This document shows, piece by piece, positions 6,375-13,051 of a DNA stretch of 13,534 nucleotides; the first letter of the stretch is position 1; every line of letters begins with the position of its first letter. The stretch spans positions 1 to 13,534 of the forward strand of contig CAMWJT010000016.1 of NCBI GenBank assembly GCA_947174625.1, given 5' to 3'. The notes beneath the pieces were generated by a model, which ran no database searches, was not told the DNA's origin, and saw only the letters and a program-made list of their open reading frames with translations. The stretch is from an uncultured Ruminococcus sp. GTDB lineage: Bacteria; Bacillota; Clostridia; Oscillospirales; Ruminococcaceae. Position numbers and translations under genes: made by a program.

Positions 6375-7379
6375 TTATTCCGATTGATTTTTCAAAGCCT
6401 GGAGCTGATCTTCAATTACCTCTGCAATCTGGGATGCTTTGGAAGTCAGGAACGCAAAATCAGGACTTTCTTTCTGCTTGCTGATGAAGTCCATCATCAA
6501 GCCAATGCTATGTGTGCAAGCCTGAAAGTATGGTCGGAACAGCTCCTTTGCATCTGGTTCAGCTCCGGAAACAGGCTGATTTTCAAGTTCGCTGATTCTT
6601 ACTTGCAGTCTTTCAACCTCATTTGACGTTTCCGCATTAGTGTTCTGCATTCTTTCAGCTTCTGCTTTCGCTTCCTGTTCCCGGCTTTTGACTTCTTCTA
6701 ACTCGGACTTCAAACGCTCAATTTCTTCTAATTCCGCTGTAGATTGCATAACCTCAACAGGACGATCTTCCATCTCCCGGATCTGTTTTTCTAATTCTGC
6801 AATGTGTGTTTTAAATTTCGCCTTTACTTTTTCCGTCTCATGGCGATTAGCTGAAACTGCAAAAGCTAGTTGCTCATTCTCTTTCACTAAATTTCGGCGT
6901 TTTTCGCCACTCTCTCCAAGAGCGATTTTTAATTTCTGTTTTTGCTCTTTCAGTTCTCTGATTCTCTCTTGCAGCTCCTTGACAGTCACACTTTCAAGAT
7001 CTGTTTCCTGTTGAAGCTGTTCCCTCTCTGGTTCGTCCAGTTTGGCGAGCAGGGCAAGTTTGTTTACTCCAATATTTCCACTCGAGTGGAAAAAATCAAT
7101 TGAAAGATTTGTTGCAACAGCAATGTATTTGTAAGCTTGACTATGCTTAATGCCTACTTCATTTTCGCAATAATCCTCGAAATTTTGATAACCAAGTTCT
7201 GTGTACAGCTTGCCATCTCTCATTTCTTTCAAACCTTTGCAGACTTCGTACAATGACTGCTGTGCAATTTGTGCATGTGACTTGATACTTTTGTCAAGCA
7301 TGACTGCCATGTTGTGCCTGTCCGACAAAATGGTTACTTCCGGAACTGACACAGCTACTTCGTTACTGTTTTCTTCCAT
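6375..7379 (-). CDS. DUF3102-like protein with a long coiled coil
   Basis: 334 residues. Residues about 28-125 match the DUF3102-type pattern found on phages and integrative elements: a helix with LYEVCKGLKEMRDGKLY, then LGYQNFEDYCENEVGIKHSQAYKYIAVA, and NKLALLAKLDEPERE. This part resembles the small helix-turn-helix modules of plasmid or phage DNA-binding proteins. Residues about 130-268 are a continuous coiled coil (heptads rich in Glu, Lys, Leu), implying an elongated dimer. The C-terminal 60 residues (PYFQACTHSIGLMMDFISKQ) form a separate small domain. The start at 7379 is preceded by AAAGGAG with a slightly long spacing, 17 bases after the PcfJ-like stop. The exact role is unknown; DNA binding in element maintenance or copy control is a guess. 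Confidence 0.7.
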   Translation of the reverse strand: MEENSNEVAVSVPEVTILSDRHNMAVMLDKSIKSHAQIAQQSLYEVCKGLKEMRDGKLYTELGYQNFEDYCENEVGIKHSQAYKYIAVATNLSIDFFHSSGNIGVNKLALLAKLDEPEREQLQQETDLESVTVKELQERIRELKEQKQKLKIALGESGEKRRNLVKENEQLAFAVSANRHETEKVKAKFKTHIAELEKQIREMEDRPVEVMQSTAELEEIERLKSELEEVKSREQEAKAEAERMQNTNAETSNEVERLQVRISELENQPVSGAEPDAKELFRPYFQACTHSIGLMMDFISKQKESPDFAFLTSKASQIAEVIEDQLQALKNQSE

Positions 7380-7396
7380 AACTTAAATTTCTCCTT

Positions 7397-8740
7397 TCAT
7401 GCTACTGATTCCATCAGTTTCCGCTTCACGAAAACGGCTTGCAGATAAACTTTGTATTTTTCCACAAATTCTGCCACTTCTGGCGTAGGGTCGCTGTTTC
7501 GCAAACCTCGTACTTGCTTGATTTTGCCATCAACGGTGACTTCCATGGTATAGAATGGCACATTTGGATTTTCTGCTTGTCTGATGAACAGAATATGCAG
7601 TTTACCCTCTGCGTGACGTTCCGCATAGCCACCGACACAGTGATGTAAAACAGCTCCCTCCTGAGTGATTTCGCCTATACTCCTTGGCAAACGAATCATT
7701 AAATTTTCGGATTGATATTCTAAGGAAAGGCGTTCTACCATGTTCTTTTCAAACTGTTTTAATTTTTCTTGATAGATTGCTTCCTGTTTACGTCTACGTT
7801 CTTTCGCTTGTTCCCAAATTTGCAAGTTAATAATTTCGGTCAGTCTAGTATGCATGTCCATGAAATGATGTGGCATATTGATAGCTGTATCATGCAAGTT
7901 ATAGTGTAACTTCCTGCACTGGTCAATATAATCATGGTAGTCACTAAGCCTGATTTTATTTTCATCCAGATAGACTGCAATCCTATATGGTCTTAGCTTG
8001 GTTAATTCGCATAAAGAACTCAATGTTCCGTGTTCGTTTCCAAATATTTTGCCGATTAAAAGCAGTTCCTTTGGTTTGTTCTTCGGAAAGATTTTTCTCC
8101 AGTATATGTATGTGAGATAGCATTCCTCACTGCCTTGCAAAGCCTTAAATTCCGTGCGGTTCAGGTTTAGCATTTTTAGCAAATTGTTGGTTTTCCAGTT
8201 GATAGGATAAGCTATCGAAAGATGTTCCTGCTCCCTGAAAAATCCGTTGTATGTATAGGTTTCTTCAACCACTCCGCTATAGCCCGATTTCATAAGATAC
8301 TCCAAATTACGATGCTTGCAGTATAAGTGCAAGTATTCCATGATAAGATTGCCTTTGTAGTGTTCAAGTTGCGAATGCTTCATGCACGAAGCAGCTAAAG
8401 CTTTTCTGTTCAGTATCATGTAGCTGTTGTCAAAGCTGTAGCCGTAACAACTCTTGCAGAATACCGGTTCACGAACTTCTTTGCGGATTTCCCAATGTCT
8501 GCCGTCATTGCTTCCATAACGTACAGAACCATCCTCAGCAAACACATAACGCTGCCGCTCTGCAATTTCACCGTTACAGTAGTGGTGATAACATCTCACA
8601 AACAGTTCTCTGCCCCAGGTCAGCATAACAGCGAAATTTGCCGCCTTTTTTCTGCCGCCTGTCTGCCGCATCTGCTCCATGATCTCATCCGGTATTGCCG
8701 GAAATTCATGCAACAGCTCCTCTTTTCTTACTTTTCGCAT
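7397..8740 (-). CDS. PcfJ-like protein
   Basis: 447 residues from ATG 8740, which is better than an in-frame TTG at 8755 because GGTAGGTGA sits just before the ATG. The C-terminal third carries the PcfJ-like signature: GAVLHHCVGGYAERHAEGK (about 362-380), then ILFIRQAENPNVPFYTMEV and KIKQVRGLRN. The N-terminal half has a possible zinc site (CKSC at about 95-98 and further Cys/His at about 119-127) and a basic coiled segment near 310-340 (EQAKERRRKQEAIYQEKLKQ). PcfJ was named on the conjugative plasmid pCF10, and relatives are common on firmicute integrative elements and prophages. No biochemical role is established that I can rely on. The His-His-Cys cluster suggests an enzyme or metal site (inference). 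It begins 8 bases after the PcfK-like stop. Confidence 0.85.
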   Translation of the reverse strand: MRKVRKEELLHEFPAIPDEIMEQMRQTGGRKKAANFAVMLTWGRELFVRCYHHYCNGEIAERQRYVFAEDGSVRYGSNDGRHWEIRKEVREPVFCKSCYGYSFDNSYMILNRKALAASCMKHSQLEHYKGNLIMEYLHLYCKHRNLEYLMKSGYSGVVEETYTYNGFFREQEHLSIAYPINWKTNNLLKMLNLNRTEFKALQGSEECYLTYIYWRKIFPKNKPKELLLIGKIFGNEHGTLSSLCELTKLRPYRIAVYLDENKIRLSDYHDYIDQCRKLHYNLHDTAINMPHHFMDMHTRLTEIINLQIWEQAKERRRKQEAIYQEKLKQFEKNMVERLSLEYQSENLMIRLPRSIGEITQEGAVLHHCVGGYAERHAEGKLHILFIRQAENPNVPFYTMEVTVDGKIKQVRGLRNSDPTPEVAEFVEKYKVYLQAVFVKRKLMESVA

Positions 8741-8748
8741 AACATCAC

Positions 8749-9105
8749 CTACCAATCCATAAGGCTCATGAAGTCAAAGGACTTTGCTTCTGGAGTTGAT
8801 TCTTTTGCATTGCCGATTAAATCAAGTTCAAATCTATGATGAACCACTGCACCGGGAAAATAAAATCTGACCGCTCTGTTGTAGGCATCGCAATCTGAAA
8901 GACTTCCAGTACTTCCGCTCTTTACCATGCCTTTGATAACATAATCAAGACAATCCTGAAAGCTTTTTCCGGACTGTTCAATTGCCTGTGCAAATTCGGA
9001 TTCCTGTTCACAGAATGATAGAAGTGTCTGAGCAGTTTTTTCTGCAATAAATGACTGCGCATTTCCTTTGATATTTTTGTGGTTAAAATATTCTTTCAGA
9101 TCCAT
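8749..9105 (-). CDS. PcfK-like protein
   Basis: 118 residues from ATG 9105, chosen because AAAAGGAG stands seven bases upstream; the frame stays open further upstream but without a ribosome site. The whole length fits the PcfK-like family: AQSFIAEKTAQTLLSFCEQESEFAQAIE-type helices, then SFQDCLDYVIKGMVKSG, then SDCDAYNRAVRFYFPGAVVHHRFELDL. The PcfK and PcfJ pair is conserved in this order on conjugative plasmids and related elements, which supports both calls. The molecular role is unknown. Confidence 0.8.
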   Translation of the reverse strand: MDLKEYFNHKNIKGNAQSFIAEKTAQTLLSFCEQESEFAQAIEQSGKSFQDCLDYVIKGMVKSGSTGSLSDCDAYNRAVRFYFPGAVVHHRFELDLIGNAKESTPEAKSFDFMSLMDW

Positions 9106-9137
9106 TGAAAAACTCCTTTTCTCTTGAATTTTGTGAG

Positions 9138-9166
9138 AATCCACCCCGAACAAGCCGGAGTGGATT
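9138..9166. terminator. Intergenic hairpin in the leftward operon
   Basis: AATCCACCCCG (9138-9148) and CGGAGTGGATT-side bases (9156-9166) form 10 of 11 pairs on the plus strand, followed by seven T in total (9165-9171). On the minus strand the mismatch becomes a G-U pair, giving 11 pairs, but no T-run follows. It could stop antisense transcription and mark or stabilise the leftward mRNA before the PcfK-like gene. Confidence 0.55.
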
Positions 9167-9199
9167 TTTTTCACATTCCGTTGAAACGCTGTGGAAAAC

Positions 9200-9433
9200 T
9201 CAGCCATGCTCTATGTACATTCTGAGAGCCTCTTCATCAGAATATCGGATGCTTTCGATTGCTCCGGTAACTGTCATGCCTCTTGCCACCATGTCCCTAA
9301 TAAGCACGTTGACAAGACAGCAGTGCATCCTGAGCAGTTCTTTTGTGGTTGCATCCGGATTGTTCAGGAAAACACCAACATTCTTCTTTCCATATGTAAT
9401 CACGATTCTTGTTTTTTCTTTTGCTTCTTCCAT
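9200..9433 (-). CDS. Small hypothetical protein (77 aa)
   Basis: 77 residues from ATG 9433, preceded by ACAGGTGATGAA with AGGTG five bases upstream. The N-terminus TRIVITYGKKNVGVFLNN looks like a beta-strand pair, and the rest (TTKELLRMHCCLVNVLIRDMVARGMTVTGAIESIRY) is helical. No motif is recognised. It sits second in the leftward operon, between two hairpins, as small accessory proteins of integrative elements often do. Confidence 0.6.
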   Translation of the reverse strand: MEEAKEKTRIVITYGKKNVGVFLNNPDATTKELLRMHCCLVNVLIRDMVARGMTVTGAIESIRYSDEEALRMYIEHG

Positions 9434-9449
9434 TTCATCACCTGTCTTT

Positions 9450-9479
9450 CAGCTCTGGAACGTTCCGGAGCTGTTTTTT
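9450..9479 (+). terminator. Plus-strand terminator-like hairpin inside the leftward operon
   Basis: CAGCTCTGG (9450-9458) pairs with CCGGAGCTG (9465-9473) around AACGTT, with one G-U pair on the plus strand that is a C-A mismatch on the minus strand, followed by six T (9474-9479). Pairing and T-run both favour rightward function, against the direction of the flanking genes. Confidence 0.6.
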
Positions 9480-9654
9480 ATTCGTTTGCCAATGTTACAA
9501 CTGGCTTTACTTCTTTGCTTCTTGCAATTGCCTCAATAGCCATCAGAAAACCGTCCATTTTATTCAGTAACTCTTTTCTAGCGTTTTCATTCAACTTACA
9601 TGCATAATATAAGAACAATTTTTCATCTTCAGTGAGTTCACTATTATTTTTCAT
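9478..9654 (-). CDS. Small hypothetical protein (58 aa), first gene of the leftward operon
   Basis: 58 residues from ATG 9654, chosen over an in-frame GTG at 9663 that overlaps the ribosome site AAAGGAGG. It is helical and charged (MKNNSELTEDEKLFLYYACK at the N-terminus, ARKELLNKMDGFLMAIEAIARSKE later). No family recognised. It follows a consensus promoter (TTGACA-N17-TATAAT) and would be the first protein made when repression lifts. An early regulator such as an antirepressor or excision factor is possible but not shown. Confidence 0.65.
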   Translation of the reverse strand: MKNNSELTEDEKLFLYYACKLNENARKELLNKMDGFLMAIEAIARSKEVKPVVTLANE

Positions 9655-9685
9655 TGCTAACACCTCCTTTTTTATGTGTAACTAA

Positions 9686-9714
9686 ATTATAACATAGTAA
9701 ACGTTACTTGTCAA
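9686..9714 (-). promoter_or_regulatory. Consensus leftward promoter of the accessory operon
   Basis: On the minus strand TTGACA (9714-9709) and TATAAT (9691-9686) are exactly 17 bases apart. Both boxes match the housekeeping consensus perfectly, so the promoter should be strong unless repressed. The spacer contains the palindrome AGTAAACGTTACT, an ideal place for a repressor. Confidence 0.85.
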
Positions 9715-9762
9715 TAGTTGACTAACAAAAAAAACGTTAGTACATGTAAAAAAACTGTTAGT
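9696..9762. promoter_or_regulatory. Candidate operator cluster for the XRE repressor
   Basis: AGTAA-ACG-TTACT (9696-9708) is a palindrome inside the leftward promoter spacer. ACTAAC (9721-9726) and GTTAGT (9736-9741) form a second inverted pair, and another GTTAGT lies at 9757-9762. A further GTTACT (9851-9856) overlaps the -10 of the rightward promoter. The shared half-site GTTA(C/G)T next to both promoters suits a dimeric repressor that controls both directions. Confidence 0.5.
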
Positions 9763-9829
9763 TTTTTTGTATATAGTACACAAAATTATGTTAATAACAT
9801 CTTTTTTGATTATTTTTTTCATTTATCAC

Positions 9830-9858
9830 TTGACAAGTATCATAATTTGTGTTACTAT
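9830..9858 (+). promoter_or_regulatory. Rightward promoter of the repressor gene
   Basis: TTGACA (9830-9835) and TACTAT (9853-9858) are 17 bases apart, ending about 25 bases before the repressor start. A GTTACT half-site overlaps the -10, so the repressor may control its own gene. Confidence 0.8.
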
Positions 9859-9882
9859 ATATTTTAGAAGGAGGTGACAAAC

Positions 9883-10257
9883 GTGAAAAATAATATAAAA
9901 AAAGCACGAGAACAAAATGGAATGACACAAAAAGAATGTGCTGAGGCTTTGGGGATAAAATTAAGAGCATGGCAAACTTATGAACAAGGTGTTAGCGAGC
10001 CTAAACAAGAAATTTTATGCAAAATCGCAGATATGTTTGATGTATCGCTTGACTATCTTCTTGATAGAACTATTTCAGTTCCGGAATATTTAACACAATC
10101 AGAAATTGACTTTGAAAATGCTATTATTGAGAGATATAAGAAACTTCCAGAAAAATTTAGAAAATTTTTTCTACAAGGTGTCATTGAAGCAGTTGAATGT
10201 TACAAAGAAAAGCAAAAAAATGATGTATCTGATGTTAATAACAATAACACAGAATAA
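9883..10257 (+). CDS. XRE-family transcriptional repressor
   Basis: 124 residues from GTG 9883. AGAAGGAGG ends eight bases upstream, which favours this GTG over an earlier in-frame GTG at 9874 lying within the ribosome site. Residues 1-62 are a Cro/C1-type helix-turn-helix: NIKKAREQNGMTQKECAEAL, then GIKLRAWQTYEQGVSEPK as recognition helix and turn, then ILCKIADMFDVSLDYLLDRT. The rest is a short helical, charged tail (LPEKFRKFFLQGVIEAVE) ending in an Asn-rich tip, likely for dimerisation. There is no peptidase domain, so release would need another signal. It is divergent from the accessory operon with operator-like repeats between them, the usual arrangement of a lysogeny- or ICE-type switch. 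Confidence 0.9.
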   Translation: MKNNIKKAREQNGMTQKECAEALGIKLRAWQTYEQGVSEPKQEILCKIADMFDVSLDYLLDRTISVPEYLTQSEIDFENAIIERYKKLPEKFRKFFLQGVIEAVECYKEKQKNDVSDVNNNNTE

Positions 10258-10265
10258 AAAAAATT

Positions 10266-10350
10266 CGCCCAGTGTTGCAAGCACTGGACGGATTCATGGA
10301 GAATATGTATAATATTAAAATTCACATTTATTATTATATCATATTCTCTC
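10266..10350 (+). promoter_or_regulatory. Hairpin leader between repressor and primase genes
   Basis: CGCCCAGTG (10266-10274) and CACTGGACG (10282-10290) pair with one mismatch around TTGCAAG. A second inverted repeat, GAGAATATG (10299-10307)/CATATTCTC (10340-10348), brackets an AT-rich centre. No T-run follows the first hairpin, so it is a poor terminator. Its right arm includes the -35 of a candidate promoter. It could be an operator, an RNA leader, or a single-strand signal. Confidence 0.5.
10285..10313 (+). promoter_or_regulatory. Candidate promoter of the primase-helicase gene
   Basis: TGGACG (10285-10290) and TATAAT (10308-10313) are 17 bases apart, about 70 bases before the primase start. 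The -10 is perfect and the -35 matches 4 of 6. The -35 lies in the right arm of the 10266-10290 hairpin. Confidence 0.55.
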
Positions 10351-10383
10351 CTAAAAAGTCAAGATAAAAAGGAGATTTTTTTA

Positions 10384-12627
10384 ATGCATGATGATAGAAA
10401 AAAAGAAATCAAATCGTTTCTGGTTGATTATGTGGAAGAAATCACGGAAGCATCCAAAAATGGCAGCAAAAACCAGTATATATGCCCCCTGTGCAACAGT
10501 GGTACGGGTCGACATTGTTCTGGAGCATTTACAGTATATCCTGATACTAACAGCTATCATTGCTTTGCCTGTGGTGCTAACGGCGATATTTTTAATTTAT
10601 ATGGCGCAATTAACAACATCAAAGACTTCAAGGTGATTGTTGAGGAGCTTCAAGCAAAATATAGTATTTACTTCTCCCAACCAATACAGCAAAAGAAAAA
10701 GCCAGTAAATCCGGCAGAACCAAAAAAAGAAAAGGATTACACAAAATTTTTTGCTATGGCAGAACAACGCCTACATGAAACGGATTACCTTACGAAACGT
10801 GGATTATCCGTCAAAACACAGCAAAAATTTCATTGTGGCTATATATTTAGCTTTTCATACAAAAATAATCAGACAACACCGGCAGTTATCATTCCAACTT
10901 CCAACAGTTCATTCATGTGGCGGAGTACCACCGATAATATCAAACAAAAGCGGGGTACTACACATATTCTTAATCCGGCTGCCCTTACTGCCCCCTATTG
11001 CTTTGTAGTGGAAGGTGAAATCGACTGCATGAGCATCGACGAATGCGGTTTTGCGAGTATAGGCTTAGGTTCAATCAGCAATATTCGGAAGATATTTGAT
11101 TTTGATACGTCTAAAACGGTGCTGATTATTGCTTTGGATAACGACCAAAGTGGAAGGAAAGCAGCTGTTGATCTTGCCAAGCTTTGCGATGCACGCCGAG
11201 TACCCTATATCACTGCTTCTAACGACATCTGGGGCAGCTGTAAAGATGCGAACGAATTTCTTGTAAAAAACCGTGCCGGACTTATAGCAAATCTGCAGGC
11301 GCATTCGGAGCGTGCTATCATGCTTGATAAAGACCAATGGCACAAAGATATGCGCCAATGCCAACTAACTAATTCTGAACCTAAGCCATCATCAGAACCA
11401 CAACAAGTTAGCGCAAGCAAGAAAAAACAGATAATTGATTTTAAGCTATTCTCTGAATTTATCGAAGAGCAGGGATATTCTATTCGATATAATCAAATTA
11501 CGCATGATTTCGAGTTTTTTGGGTTTGATAATGCGAAAAGCAAGGAACATCTGGCAGAGAATGTGCCGACAATCTTACACGACCAATTAAAAAAAATGTA
11601 TACCCGGGTTTCTAAGCAAGGCATTATGGACTACATCACACTCTACGCAACAAACCACAAGTACAACCCTGTTCTGGATGCTATCAAGTCAGTAAAATGG
11701 GATGGTGTCGACCGTGTCAACCAAATATACAATATATTCAAGATACCTGCAGACACGGAAGAGGGGATGTTCAGCCGAATATTTATTTTTAAATGGCTGA
11801 AACAATGTGTCTGCGGTTTGTACAACAGCATTGATAACCCGTTTTCACTGGACATAATTCTTGTGTTTCAAGGCAAACAAGGCATAGGAAAGACACGTTT
11901 CTTTGAAATGCTGGCACTCAATTCCAGATACTTTGGTGAAGGCATCTGCTTAGATCCTCGTGACAAGGATAGTGTCATTCAGGCTACGAGCAAGTGGATA
12001 AGCGAATTAGGCGAAATAGGTTCTACCATGCGTAAGGATATGGACAGCGTAAAAGCATTCCTGACAAAATCAACGGATGAATACAGAACACCTTATGGCA
12101 AGGCAAGTTTACACTACCCACGTATGACTTCTTTTGTTGGTACAGTTAATGACGATCAATTTTTGATAGACCAGACAGGCAACAGACGCTTTGTAACAAT
12201 CCCTTTGCCATCAGACCTTGTAATCGACTATAACACGCAAATAAAAACATTCAATTCGTTACAGCTTTGGTCGCAGATTTATGAACTTGTAAAAGACAAG
12301 GATAAATCAAGTTGTTTCAGGCTCTCGGAAGAAGAAAAAAGATGCCTTGAAAAGCGTAACTCCGCATTTGTAAAGCCGATGAAGGGCGAATATGAAGTTC
12401 TTGACATACTGGAAGAAGAACAGACACCACAGCAAGGATATATCTGTACGTTTAAAGAAATGACTGTAACCGAGTTTATTAGAATACACAACTTGAAATA
12501 TGATGCTCGCACTATCGGACAAGTATTAAGCAAATACGGATATGAATCCCAAAAAAAGTATATCAATGGAAGACAAACAAGAGTCGTAAAACTTCCCTAC
12601 AAATATTGGAATAGTAATAATCATTAA
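10384..12627 (+). CDS. Primase-helicase (CHC2 zinc finger, TOPRIM, VirE-type P-loop domain)
   Basis: 747 residues, from ATG 10384 after AAAGGAG. Residues 32-65 form a CHC2-type zinc finger (CPLC at 34-37, HCFAC ending at Cys60 and Cys63) that binds template DNA. Residues about 203-300 are a TOPRIM primase core: VVEGEID with Glu210, then ALDNDQSG with Asp252 and Asp254 for metal binding. After a linker (320-350), residues about 425-640 match virulence-associated E family helicases: YNPVLDAIKSVKWDGVDRV, Walker A GKQGIGKT (497-504), acidic ISELGEIG (539-546) as Walker B region, and GNRRF (599-603) with likely Arg finger. The C-terminal ~70 residues look like a winged helix (TVTEFIRIHNLKYDARTIGQVLSKYGY). 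The protein should unwind and prime the element's own DNA. It is followed within 20 bases by the palindrome array, so a nearby origin is plausible. It appears intact. Confidence 0.92.
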   Translation: MHDDRKKEIKSFLVDYVEEITEASKNGSKNQYICPLCNSGTGRHCSGAFTVYPDTNSYHCFACGANGDIFNLYGAINNIKDFKVIVEELQAKYSIYFSQPIQQKKKPVNPAEPKKEKDYTKFFAMAEQRLHETDYLTKRGLSVKTQQKFHCGYIFSFSYKNNQTTPAVIIPTSNSSFMWRSTTDNIKQKRGTTHILNPAALTAPYCFVVEGEIDCMSIDECGFASIGLGSISNIRKIFDFDTSKTVLIIALDNDQSGRKAAVDLAKLCDARRVPYITASNDIWGSCKDANEFLVKNRAGLIANLQAHSERAIMLDKDQWHKDMRQCQLTNSEPKPSSEPQQVSASKKKQIIDFKLFSEFIEEQGYSIRYNQITHDFEFFGFDNAKSKEHLAENVPTILHDQLKKMYTRVSKQGIMDYITLYATNHKYNPVLDAIKSVKWDGVDRVNQIYNIFKIPADTEEGMFSRIFIFKWLKQCVCGLYNSIDNPFSLDIILVFQGKQGIGKTRFFEMLALNSRYFGEGICLDPRDKDSVIQATSKWISELGEIGSTMRKDMDSVKAFLTKSTDEYRTPYGKASLHYPRMTSFVGTVNDDQFLIDQTGNRRFVTIPLPSDLVIDYNTQIKTFNSLQLWSQIYELVKDKDKSSCFRLSEEEKRCLEKRNSAFVKPMKGEYEVLDILEEEQTPQQGYICTFKEMTVTEFIRIHNLKYDARTIGQVLSKYGYESQKKYINGRQTRVVKLPYKYWNSNNH

Positions 12628-12644
12628 TGAAATTTCAAAAGATA

Positions 12645-12676
12645 AACAAGACAAGCATAAAAAGGCTTGTCTTGTT
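12645..12676 (+). repeat. Palindrome 1 of the array, also the likely primase terminator
   Basis: AACAAGACAAGC (12645-12656) and GCTTGTCTTGTT (12665-12676) are perfect 12-bp arms around ATAAAAAG. GTTTTTTTG follows, so the hairpin can also end the primase transcript, 17 bases after its stop. Confidence 0.9.
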
Positions 12677-12730
12677 GTTTTTTTGTCTATATACAGCCAT
12701 TTTATTTTTTTGTTGTGTATTTTACACATA

Positions 12731-12766
12731 AAACAAGACAAGCATTAAAAAAGGCTTGTCTTGTTT
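12731..12766 (+). repeat. Palindrome 2 of the array
   Basis: AAACAAGACAAGC (12731-12743) and GCTTGTCTTGTTT (12754-12766), perfect 13-bp arms around a 10-base A-rich loop, followed by GTTTTTG. The core is the same as palindromes 1 and 3. Confidence 0.9.
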
Positions 12767-12801
12767 GTTTTTGACTTAATATAGCCAAAAATTTTATTTT
12801 T

Positions 12802-12833
12802 ACAAGACAAGCATTAAAAAAGGCTTGTCTTGT
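12802..12833 (+). repeat. Palindrome 3 of the array
   Basis: ACAAGACAAGC (12802-12812) and GCTTGTCTTGT (12823-12833), perfect 11-bp arms with the same loop as palindrome 2, followed by TTGTTTTT. Palindromes 2 and 3 share an almost identical stretch of more than 40 bases. Confidence 0.9.
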
Positions 12834-12866
12834 TTGTTTTTATCTATATATAGTGTTTTTTTTAAA

Positions 12867-13008
12867 TTACAAGACAAGCAAGACAAGCATTTTACTATTA
12901 AATATTTTTTTTTTTTAAGAAAAAGTTACAAAACAGTAACGGTTGACCGTTAAAAAGCATTTTTTCAGGCTTTCTAAGAAATTTGATGTCTTGCTTGTCT
13001 TGTTGTAA
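12867..13008. repeat. Inverted pair of tandem iterons around an AT-rich centre
   Basis: The left arm reads TTAC followed by two direct copies of AAGACAAGC (12871-12879 and 12880-12888). The right arm (12987-13008) is its inverse: TGTCTTGCTTGTCTTGTTG then TAA, with a 3-base insertion. The ~98 bases between hold a 12-T run and the palindrome TAACGGT-TG-ACCGTTA (12937-12952), overlapping GTTAC (12925-12929)/GTAAC (12936-12940). The geometry suggests a bounded core, such as a melting region. Confidence 0.7.
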
Positions 13009-13051
13009 TGATTTTATACTTATTTTTGGCGATATATAGTTAAAAATCATA

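Noticed and set aside
6093..6626. 177-residue plus-strand ORF
   Set aside because: It spans the integrase start, the 6321-6350 hairpin and the DUF3102-like gene on the opposite strand, and shows Phe/Leu-rich shadow composition.
9105..9607. Two overlapping plus-strand ORFs of 144 and 138 residues
   Set aside because: They lie opposite the PcfK-like, 77-aa and 58-aa genes, have no ribosome sites, and run across terminator-like hairpins.
12279..12741. Minus-strand ORFs over the primase 3' end and first palindromes
   Set aside because: They are shadows of the primase gene and of the repeat region, without ribosome sites or recognisable features.
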